Source: Chromobacterium sp. ATCC 53434 (GTDB lineage Bacteria > Pseudomonadota > Gammaproteobacteria > Burkholderiales > Chromobacteriaceae). Taken from it: 64,000 nucleotides of DNA. This document shows positions 57,520 to 64,000 of this stretch, one piece after another. The first letter of the stretch is position 1. Each line of letters starts with the position of its first letter. Position numbers and translations under genes: made by a program. The stretch lies in the NCBI RefSeq assembly GCF_002848345.1, contig NZ_CP025429.1, positions 2,356,001 to 2,420,000 of the forward strand. Direction: 5' to 3'. The notes below the pieces were generated by a model. It worked only from the letters and a program-made list of their open reading frames with translations. It made no database searches and had not been told where the DNA came from.

Positions 57520-59976
57520 TCAGCTCTCCACCGCGATGGGGATGTATTCGCGCTTCTGTTCGCCGGCGACGCGCGCCGCCCACGGATCGGGCAGGCCCTG
57601 CAGGGCGAACAGCAGCCGCCGGTGCAGCGCGCGCCGGCTGTCGGCGTCGTCGACCACCCTGGCCTTGACGTAATCGAGCCCGACCCTCGCGATGAAGTGG
57701 ACGGTGCGGTCCAGGTAATAGGCTTCCTCGCGGTACAGCTGCAGGAAGGCGCCGCTGTATTCCTTCACGTCCTCCGCCGTCTTCACCTTGCACAGGAATT
57801 GCGCCACCTCGGTCTTGATGCCGCCGTTGCCGCCGACGTACAGCTCCCAGCCGGACTCCACCGCGATCACGCCGACATCCTTGATGCCGGCCTCGGCGCA
57901 GTTGCGCGGGCAGCCGGACACCGCCAGCTTCACCTTGTGCGGGCTGCCCATATTGGCCAGCATGGTTTCCAGGTCTATGCCCATCCGCGTGCTGTCCTGG
58001 GTGCCGAAACGGCAGAACTCGATGCCGACGCAGGTCTTCACCGTGCGGATGGACTTGCCGTAGCCATGGCCGGAATTCATGCCGAGTTCGCGCCAGACGT
58101 CGACCAGGTCCTCCTTCTTGACGCCAAGCAGGTCGATGCGCTGGCCGCCGGTCACCTTGATCATCCTGATCTGATATTTGTCGGCGACGTCGGCGATGCG
58201 GCGCAGCTCGTCGGCGGTGGTGACGCCGCCCTTCATCTGCGGAATCACCGAGAAGGTGCCGTCCTTCTGAATGTTGGCGTGCGCCCGCTCGTTGATGAAG
58301 CGGCTCTGCGGATCGTCCACCGCCTCGTGCGGCCAGGTGGACAGCAGGTAGTAGTTGACCGCCGGCCGGCAGGTGGCGCAGCCGTTGGGCGTCCGCCACG
58401 CCAACTGGCGGAACACCTCGGCGTGACTCAACAGATGGCGCTGGCGTATCGCCTCGCGCAGCTCGGCGTGGCTGAGGCCGGTGCAGCAGCAGACGGCCTT
58501 GGTCTTCGGCGCTTCCTGGAAGCTGGAGCCGACCACGCTCATCAGTATCTGCTCGACCAGGCCGGAACAGGAGCCGCAGGAGCTGGCCGCCTTGGTGTGC
58601 TTCTTCACCTCGTCCAGCGTGAACAGGCCCTTGTCCTGTATCGCCTTGACGATGGTTCCCTTGCACACGCCGTTGCAGCCGCAGACCTCGTCCTCGTCCC
58701 GCATCGCGGCGGCGCGGCTCTGCCCCTGCACGCCGACATCGCCTATCGCCGTTTCGCCGAACATCAGCGTGTCGCGCAGATCGGCCACCGAGCGCTGCTC
58801 GCGCAACAGCTTGAAATACCAGGCGCCGTCGCCGGTGTCGCCGTATAGGCAGACGCCGGCCAGTTTGTCGCCGCGCAGCACCAGCTTCTTGTAGATGCCG
58901 CCGGCCGGATCGGACAGCACGATCTCCTCGCAGCCTTCGCCGCCGATGAAATCGCCGGCGGAAAACAGGTCGATGCCGGTGACCTTCAGCTTGGTCGCCG
59001 CCACCGATCCCCGGTAGCGGGCGGTGCCCAGCCGCGCCAGATGATTGGCGCACACCTTGGCCTGCTCGAACAGCGGCGCCACCAGCCCGTAGGCGACGCC
59101 GCGGTGGCTGGCGCACTCGCCGACGGCGTAGACGCGCGGGTCCGATGTCTGCAAGGCGTCGTCCACCACCACGCCGCGGCTGCAATGCAGGCCGGCGGCC
59201 GCGGCCAGCCCGGCGTTGGGACGGATGCCCACCGCCATCACCACCAGCTCGGCCTCCACCTCCTCGCCGTCGCAAAAACGGGCCGCCCTCACCCGGCCGC
59301 CGCCGTCGTCCAGCAGCGCGGCGGTCTGCCGTCCCAGCAGGAAGCGGATGCCGCGCGCCGCCAGCGCCCGGCGCAGCAGCTCGCCGGCCTGGCGGTCCAG
59401 CTGGCGCTCCAGCAGCCAGTCGGCCAGATGGACGACGGTGACCTCCATGCCGCGCAGCCGCAGGCCGTTGGCGGCCTCCAGGCCCAACAGGCCGCCGCCT
59501 ATCACCAGCGCGCGGCGGCAGCGGCCGGCGGCGGCGATCATGTATTCGGTGTCGGCGATGTCGCGATAGCCTATGACCCCGTCCAGATCCCCGCCGGGAA
59601 TCGGCAGCATCACCGGCGAGGAGCCGGTGGCCAGCAGCAGCCTGTCATAGCCGGCGACGGTGCCGTCGTCGGCCGTCACCTCGCGCCGGTCGCGGTCTAT
59701 CGCGTCGACGCGCTTGCCCAGATGCAGGGCGATGCCCCGCTCCGCGTACCATTCCGGCGGATTCAGGATGATGTCCCGGAACGCCTGCTCGCCGGCCAGC
59801 ACCGGCGACAGCAGGATGCGATTGTAATTGGGGTGCGGCTCGGCGCCGAACACCGTGATGTCGTACAGGTCCGGCGCCAGCGCCAGCAGCTCTTCCACCG
59901 CGCGGATGCCGGCCATGCCGTTGCCGATCACCACCAGCCGCTGCCGGGCCCGGTCCTTCAGTTCAGCCATATCCAT
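57520..59976 (-). CDS. nirB: Nitrite reductase (NADH) large subunit
   Basis: 818 residues from MDMAELKDRARQR with AGGGA upstream; a longer frame lacks a site. Domains: FAD/NAD oxidoreductase (~1-400: VVIGNGMAGIRAVEEL, VIGGGLLGLEAANGLRLRG, VYAVGECASH), BFD-like [2Fe-2S] regions (CGCNGVCKGTI, SCGSCSGLVEQ), then the siroheme/4Fe-4S module with FSVIPQMKGGVT, KTCVGIEFCRFG and VSGCPRNCAEAG. It takes electrons from NADH to reduce nitrite to ammonium by six electrons. 37 bp after narK. Confidence 0.95.
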   Translation of the reverse strand: MDMAELKDRARQRLVVIGNGMAGIRAVEELLALAPDLYDITVFGAEPHPNYNRILLSPVLAGEQAFRDIILNPPEWYAERGIALHLGKRVDAIDRDRREVTADDGTVAGYDRLLLATGSSPVMLPIPGGDLDGVIGYRDIADTEYMIAAAGRCRRALVIGGGLLGLEAANGLRLRGMEVTVVHLADWLLERQLDRQAGELLRRALAARGIRFLLGRQTAALLDDGGGRVRAARFCDGEEVEAELVVMAVGIRPNAGLAAAAGLHCSRGVVVDDALQTSDPRVYAVGECASHRGVAYGLVAPLFEQAKVCANHLARLGTARYRGSVAATKLKVTGIDLFSAGDFIGGEGCEEIVLSDPAGGIYKKLVLRGDKLAGVCLYGDTGDGAWYFKLLREQRSVADLRDTLMFGETAIGDVGVQGQSRAAAMRDEDEVCGCNGVCKGTIVKAIQDKGLFTLDEVKKHTKAASSCGSCSGLVEQILMSVVGSSFQEAPKTKAVCCCTGLSHAELREAIRQRHLLSHAEVFRQLAWRTPNGCATCRPAVNYYLLSTWPHEAVDDPQSRFINERAHANIQKDGTFSVIPQMKGGVTTADELRRIADVADKYQIRMIKVTGGQRIDLLGVKKEDLVDVWRELGMNSGHGYGKSIRTVKTCVGIEFCRFGTQDSTRMGIDLETMLANMGSPHKVKLAVSGCPRNCAEAGIKDVGVIAVESGWELYVGGNGGIKTEVAQFLCKVKTAEDVKEYSGAFLQLYREEAYYLDRTVHFIARVGLDYVKARVVDDADSRRALHRRLLFALQGLPDPWAARVAGEQKREYIPIAVES

Positions 59977-60013
59977 ATCGTTTTCCCTTTCCACTGCACC
60001 CGGCGGCAAACGC

Positions 60014-61216
60014 CTAGACGCGGGCGGCGGCCGCCGCCCAGTTGTCGCGCCAATGCCGCTGCACGCCCGAGAGGCCCAGCCAGGCCAGCAGGCACAGTCC
60101 GGCGAACAGCCACAGCCCCGGAGCGTAGTCGCCGCCGGCCTGCTTGATCAGGCCCAGGCCGGCCGCCAGCATGAAGCCGCCGATGCCGCCGGCCATGCCG
60201 ACCAGGCCGGTCATCACGCCCAGCTCCCGGCCAAAGCGCTGCGGCACCAGTTGGAACACCGCGCCGTTGCCGGCGCCCAGGCACAGCATGGCCAGCACGA
60301 ACAGCGTCAGCGCCGCGCCGGCTCCGCCGGGGTTCAGCGCGGCCGCCCCCAGCAGCAACGCGCAGGCCAGATAGACCGCCAGCAGCGAGCGGGCGCCGCC
60401 CCAACGGTCCGCCAACACGCCGCCCAGCGGCCGCATCGCCGAGCCGGCGAACACGCAGGCCGCGGTGTATAGGCCGGCAGTCTTGGCGTCGAAACCGAAC
60501 TGGTCGTGGAAATAGCCGGGCAAGGTGCTGGCGAAACCGGAGAAACCGCCGAAGGTCATCGAGTAGAAAAACATAAACCACCATGCGTCGCCTTGCTTTA
60601 GGACAAGCAGATAATCCGCCAGCCGTTTCGTCGGCGCCGCCGCCGGCGCCTCTCGGGCGAAGACGGCGTAGACCAGCAAGCCCAGCGCCAGCGGCAGACA
60701 AGCCAGGCCGAACACGTTCTGCCAGCCGGCGGCGGCGGCCAGGGCCGGCGCGAACAGCGCCGCCAGCACGGTGCCGGAGTTGCCCGCCCCGGCGATGCCC
60801 AGCGCCGTGCCCTGGTACTGCGGCGGATACCAACGCGAGGCCAACGGCAATGCGGCGGCGAACGAGGCGCCGGCCACGCCCAGCAGCGCGCCCAGCAACA
60901 GGATGCCGGCGAAGCTGGATATTTGCGCCAGCCAGGCGCCGAACAGCGCGGCGAGCACCACCGCCTGGCCGAACAGACCAGCGCGCTTGGCGCCGATGCG
61001 GTCCACCAGCACGCCCATCAGCGGGCGCAGCAGCGCGCCGGCCAGTATCGGCACGGCCACCATCAGCGCGCGCTGCCCGGTGGAAAGCCGCAGCGCGGCG
61101 GCGATGGGCACTTGCAACGGCCCCAGCAGATACCAGGCCATGAAGCTCAGGTCGAAGTACAGAAAAGCACAAGCCAGCGTCGGCCGATGTCCGGCCTGCC
61201 AGAAGCCACGGTCCAT
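60014..61216 (-). CDS. narK: Nitrate/nitrite transporter, NarK/NasA type (MFS)
   Basis: 400 residues, 12 membrane helices. Start MDRGFWQAGHRPTL with GGGAG upstream (a GTG two codons earlier is less likely). Nitrate-porter features: AFLYFDLSFMAWYLLGPL at helix 1, the nitrate signature region GIAGAGNSGTVLAALFAP in helix 5 and GLVGMAGGIGGFMLAAGLG in helix 11, each rich in Gly. It imports nitrate for the assimilatory enzymes encoded next. A leader with an attenuator separates it from nasT. Confidence 0.9.
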   Translation of the reverse strand: MDRGFWQAGHRPTLACAFLYFDLSFMAWYLLGPLQVPIAAALRLSTGQRALMVAVPILAGALLRPLMGVLVDRIGAKRAGLFGQAVVLAALFGAWLAQISSFAGILLLGALLGVAGASFAAALPLASRWYPPQYQGTALGIAGAGNSGTVLAALFAPALAAAAGWQNVFGLACLPLALGLLVYAVFAREAPAAAPTKRLADYLLVLKQGDAWWFMFFYSMTFGGFSGFASTLPGYFHDQFGFDAKTAGLYTAACVFAGSAMRPLGGVLADRWGGARSLLAVYLACALLLGAAALNPGGAGAALTLFVLAMLCLGAGNGAVFQLVPQRFGRELGVMTGLVGMAGGIGGFMLAAGLGLIKQAGGDYAPGLWLFAGLCLLAWLGLSGVQRHWRDNWAAAAARV

Positions 61217-61263
61217 GATCACTCCCGGCGCGAGTTCCGCCGCGCATGCGGATCGTCAAACAA

Positions 61264-61305
61264 AACGGCGCCCTCTCCGGTATCAGAACAGGAGAGGACG
61301 CCGTT
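61264..61305 (-). terminator. Attenuator terminator ahead of narK-nirBD-nasA
   Basis: Read on the minus strand, AACGGCG-CCTCTCC pairs with GGAGAGG-CGCCGTT and is followed by TTGTTTG. It lies in the leader, 50 bp upstream of narK, and could stop transcription unless an antiterminator acts. The adjacent nasT gene makes control by an ANTAR protein likely. Confidence 0.7.
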
Positions 61306-61355
61306 GTCCCTTGTGGCAACCACCTAATCTTGGCGCTTGCCCGCGTCTATCGCTC

Positions 61356-61377
61356 GGCGGCGCGCCGTTGCGCCGCC
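61356..61377 (-). promoter_or_regulatory. ANTAR-type RNA hairpin (hexaloop) upstream of the attenuator
   Basis: A perfect 8-bp stem GGCGGCGC / GCGCCGCC closes the six-base loop AACGGC, which has A at position 1 and G at position 4, the signature recognised by ANTAR antiterminators. It is 50 bp ahead of the terminator. A second, upstream hairpin expected for such sites is less clear. Confidence 0.6.
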
Positions 61378-61605
61378 CAGGCATGGACACCGCAAATCGC
61401 GTGCCAGCGCTAAGAACCTCTGCTCCCGCGTTGCGCCTCCTTGTCGTACGACTGGCGCCGCCTGCATCGGCGCGCCCTGGCTCAGGTTCTCTGCGAGGTT
61501 TTGTTCGCGGCGCCAAGATTCCAAGCGTATCGATTTTCGCTGCTTTGCCGCACCGCAACAGTGCGCCGCCATCGAATTCGCACCGCTTTCGGGCGGCGGC
61601 ATCGC

Positions 61606-62196
61606 TCAATCCAGCAGTTCGCTGGCGTCTATCAGCTGGCGGGACAATTCGGCCAGGCGCAGGCCGGCGTTCATCGCCCGGCGGCGCAGCAGCGCATACG
61701 CCTCCTCCTCGCCCAGTCCGCGGCGGCGCATCAGCATGCCCTTGGCCCGCTCGATCAGCTTGCGCTCTTCCAGTTGCCGTTCCAGATCGGCCAGCTGGCG
61801 CTTCAGCGCGGCGTCCTCCTCGAACTTGACCCTGGCCATGTCGATGATGGGCGCCAGCCGCTCGGCGGAGACGCGATCGACGATGTAGACGGTGACCCCG
61901 GCGCGCACCGCGGCCTGGATGGCCGGCATTCCGCCGTGTTCGGCGAACATCACCACCGGGCGAGGCGCGAACCGTTGCATCAGCGCGAGCGGCTCCAGCG
62001 TGTCCGGCGTCGGCGACTCGGTATCGACGATGACGACATCCGGCCGCTGCGACTCCGCCAGCCGCCACAGCTCGGCCGCGCCGTCGGCCTCGGCGATGAC
62101 CCGATAGCCGGCGTCGGCGGAAGCGTCGCGCAACTGCCGCATCGGCCGGTCGGCATCGTTGACCAGCAACAGCCTCAAGGGGGCGGACGGGTCCAT
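61606..62196 (-). CDS. nasT: ANTAR-domain response regulator, nitrate antiterminator
   Basis: 196 residues from MDPSAPLRLLLVNDADR; a longer frame upstream has no support. An N-terminal receiver-like domain (1-125: LLLVND, VVIVDTESPTPD, VVMFAEHGG) is followed by a coiled linker and a C-terminal ANTAR domain (ERAKGMLMRRRGLGEEEAYALLRRRAMNAGLRL). NasT-type proteins bind leader RNA of nitrate assimilation operons and prevent termination; here the leader downstream carries a matching hairpin and a terminator. The partner sensor NasS is not in the window. Confidence 0.88.
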   Translation of the reverse strand: MDPSAPLRLLLVNDADRPMRQLRDASADAGYRVIAEADGAAELWRLAESQRPDVVIVDTESPTPDTLEPLALMQRFAPRPVVMFAEHGGMPAIQAAVRAGVTVYIVDRVSAERLAPIIDMARVKFEEDAALKRQLADLERQLEERKLIERAKGMLMRRRGLGEEEAYALLRRRAMNAGLRLAELSRQLIDASELLD

Positions 62197-62264
62197 GGTC
62201 TCATTCGCGGAATGGCTCTGCGGGACATAAAAGCAAACCTCATGCCCGAATGCCGTGACAACGC

Positions 62265-62287
62265 AAAAACGCCCGCGTGAGCGGGCG
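62265..62287 (-). terminator. Intrinsic terminator after the AGCS symporter gene
   Basis: On the minus strand the 7-bp stem CGCCCGC / GCGGGCG with loop TCAC is followed by TTTTT. It lies 9 bp after the symporter stop codon. Confidence 0.8.
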
Positions 62288-62296
62288 TTGCGTGAA

Positions 62297-63799
62297 TCAG
62301 CCGGCTTTGACCGGTTCCGGCTTGCCTCCCTGCGGCGGACCGCCCGACTCCGCGTCCAGATTGCTCTCCGCGCGGCGGCCTGTCCAATAGGCTGCATTGG
62401 CGATGCCAAGCTTTTCCGGATGAAACACCGGGTCCACGCCCAGCGCCTTCTGCGCCTCGTAATCCCGCAGACAGGCCAGCGCCGGCTTCTGCATCAGGAT
62501 GATGGCGACGATGTTCAGCCAGGCCATCAGGCCGACGCCGATATCGCCCAGGCCCCAGGCCAGGTCGGCGGTCTTCACCGTGCCGTAGACGGTGGCCGCC
62601 ATCAGGCCCACCTTCAGCGCGAACATCAACCACGGCCGCCGCGTCTTGCGATTGATGAAGGCGATGTTGGTCTCGGCGATGTAGTAGTAGGCGATGATGG
62701 TGGTGAAGGCGAAAAAGAACAGCGCCAACGCGACAAACACCGAGCCGAAGCCGGGCATGATGCTTTCCATCGCGGTTTGCACATAGCCCGGGCCGGCAGC
62801 CACGCCCTTGATGCCGGTGTACAACGCCGCGCCGTCCGGCCCCTGGACGTTGTACTGGCCGGTGATCAGCAGCATGAAGGCGGTGGCGGAACAGACGAAC
62901 AGGGTGTCGATGTACACCGAGAACGCCTGCACCAGTCCCTGCTTGGCCGGATGGCTGACCGCGGCCGCGCTGGACGCGTGCGGACCGGTGCCCTGGCCGG
63001 CCTCGTTGGAGTAGATGCCGCGCTTCACCCCCCACTGGATGGCGAAGCCCAGCACCGCGCCCATGCCCGCCTCAAAACCGAAAGCGCTCTTGAAGATCAG
63101 CGCCACCACGCCCGGCAATTGCTCGATATTGAGCGCGATCACCACGCAGGCGACGATGATGTAGCCCAGCGCCATGAAGGGCACCACCGCCCCGGCGAAC
63201 ACCGCGATGCGCTTGACGCCGCCGAAGATGATGAAGCCCAGCATGATGGCCAGCACGGCGGCCGTCACCGTGGGCGCGATGCCGAAGGCCGACTGCATCG
63301 AATTGGCGATGGAATTGGCCTGGATGCCGGGCAGCAGCACGCCGGTGGCCACCACCGTGGTCAGCGCGAACAGCCAGGCATACCACTTCATGCCCAGCCC
63401 CTTCTCGATGTAGAAGGCCGGTCCGCCGCGGTACTGGCCGTCTATCTTCTCCTTGTACACCTGGCCCAGCGTGGACTCGACGAAGGCGGAACTGGCGCCG
63501 AGAAAGGCCACCAGCCACATCCAGAACATCGCTCCCGGCCCGCCGAAGGTGATGGCGGTGGCCACCCCGGCGATATTGCCGGTGCCCACCCTCCCCGCCA
63601 GCGTCATCGCCAGCGCCTGGAAAGACGACACGCCTGCGCTGCTGCTCTGGCGGTTAAACATCAGGCGCAGCATTTCCTTGAAATGCCTCAGTTGCAGAAA
63701 ACGGGTGCGCAGCGAGAAATACAGGCCCACGCCCAGACACAGGTAAATCAGTGCCGGGCTCCAGACCACGCCGTTGATGGCGTTGACCAACTCTTCCAT
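62297..63799 (-). CDS. Sodium:alanine/glycine symporter, AGCS family
   Basis: 500 residues from MEELVNAINGVVWSP, with AAAGGAG before it; ten residues of upstream frame are not needed. About 10 membrane helices. Family signatures: LAMTLAGRVGTGNIAGVATAI, FGGPGAMFWMWLVAFLGASSAFVESTLGQ, and KRGIYSNEAGQGTGPHASSAA. It takes up alanine or glycine with Na+. The C-terminal ~45 residues are polar. Not obviously linked to the nitrate genes; the gene ends at a terminator 100 bp from nasT. Confidence 0.92.
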   Translation of the reverse strand: MEELVNAINGVVWSPALIYLCLGVGLYFSLRTRFLQLRHFKEMLRLMFNRQSSSAGVSSFQALAMTLAGRVGTGNIAGVATAITFGGPGAMFWMWLVAFLGASSAFVESTLGQVYKEKIDGQYRGGPAFYIEKGLGMKWYAWLFALTTVVATGVLLPGIQANSIANSMQSAFGIAPTVTAAVLAIMLGFIIFGGVKRIAVFAGAVVPFMALGYIIVACVVIALNIEQLPGVVALIFKSAFGFEAGMGAVLGFAIQWGVKRGIYSNEAGQGTGPHASSAAAVSHPAKQGLVQAFSVYIDTLFVCSATAFMLLITGQYNVQGPDGAALYTGIKGVAAGPGYVQTAMESIMPGFGSVFVALALFFFAFTTIIAYYYIAETNIAFINRKTRRPWLMFALKVGLMAATVYGTVKTADLAWGLGDIGVGLMAWLNIVAIILMQKPALACLRDYEAQKALGVDPVFHPEKLGIANAAYWTGRRAESNLDAESGGPPQGGKPEPVKAG

Positions 63800-64000
63800 G
63801 GGTTCTCCTTTGTAAGCGAAGATGTGCAACCGGCGTGTTCTTATATTCCTGCTGCCGATTGTCCGACCGGAACCCGCAAGATAATGGTCAAAGCCTCAAT
63901 GTTTCCAGATGGTTTACTGTAAAAATAAAGTAAATACCCTAAATAAATAACATCGCGCCAGCCCGGCAATCGGCCGGCAGGACCGGCGGCGCCGCGTCGG
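63800..64000. promoter_or_regulatory. Upstream region of the symporter gene
   Basis: About 200 bp up to the window edge. An AT-rich patch (63895-63950, with TAAAATAAAG and ATAAATAAATA) probably holds the promoter, reading toward the symporter; a precise pair of hexamers is not assigned. Confidence 0.35.

Noticed and set aside
62255..63922. 555-codon plus-strand open frame across the AGCS symporter
   Set aside because: Antisense to a 500-residue membrane transporter with family signatures; it contains no domain and is His/Arg rich.
1..64000. tRNA, rRNA or tmRNA genes
   Set aside because: No cloverleaf-like sequence with a TTCRANNC box or rRNA-like stretch was noticed; the transposon and the IS copies are therefore not at tRNA genes.

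Overview
The window is high-GC DNA (much lower in the accessory patches) from a Gram-negative bacterium. Gene content suggests a Chromobacterium-like betaproteobacterium: a 948-residue NrdA with two ATP-cones, two small conserved-looking genes between nrdA and nrdB, many short Rhs 'cap' proteins, and a SpvC/OspF-type effector. The genus is inferred from gene content, not proven.

Layout. 1-4860: tail module of a decayed lambda-like prophage (J, I, K, end of L, truncated tape measure, tail chaperones), broken by an IS630-family element and carrying a small opposite-strand gene with its own promoter and terminator. 4979-9767: a PAAR protein, a second IS630 copy, a TraB/GumN-fold protein, a SpvC/OspF phosphothreonine lyase and a tail-sheath-like protein. 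10238-17858: a solute-binding protein, a methyltransferase and the nrdA...nrdB locus.

17864-34945: a 17.1-kb Tn7-like transposon (tnsA, tnsB, tnsC, tniQ) inserted directly after the nrdB stop codon. It has a TTAAA duplication at both ends and short repeats that look like TnsB sites. Its cargo includes a four-gene defence-type operon (C5 cytosine methyltransferase, double-GHKL ATPase, receiver-domain protein, Vsr nuclease), two orphan antitoxins and IS debris. What is probably the original nrdB terminator now lies 17 kb away, just beyond the right end.

35010-40440: AT-rich accessory genes (a PD-(D/E)XK-like protein, small orphans), a fourth IS630 copy, a BRO-N-like gene and a tandem duplication rich in palindromes. 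40490-53438: an effector and toxin zone with a two-gene AB-type ADP-ribosylating toxin candidate, four mini-Rhs proteins with different C-terminal domains (F-box-like, unknown, two kinase-fold), a second secreted ADP-ribosyltransferase and a nitrilase-fold protein. Ordinary genes are interspersed: AHSA1, a marR-MFS pair and an RlmN-family enzyme. 53686-63799: a phosphopantetheinyl transferase, the nitrate assimilation cluster nasT-[attenuator]-narK-nirB-nirD-nasA, and an AGCS symporter.

The four IS630 copies encode identical transposases, so they spread recently, and at least one sits at a deletion. The main candidates for new biology are the transposon that appears to use nrdB as its attachment site, its phosphorelay-like restriction operon, the AB-toxin pair and the mini-Rhs effector family.
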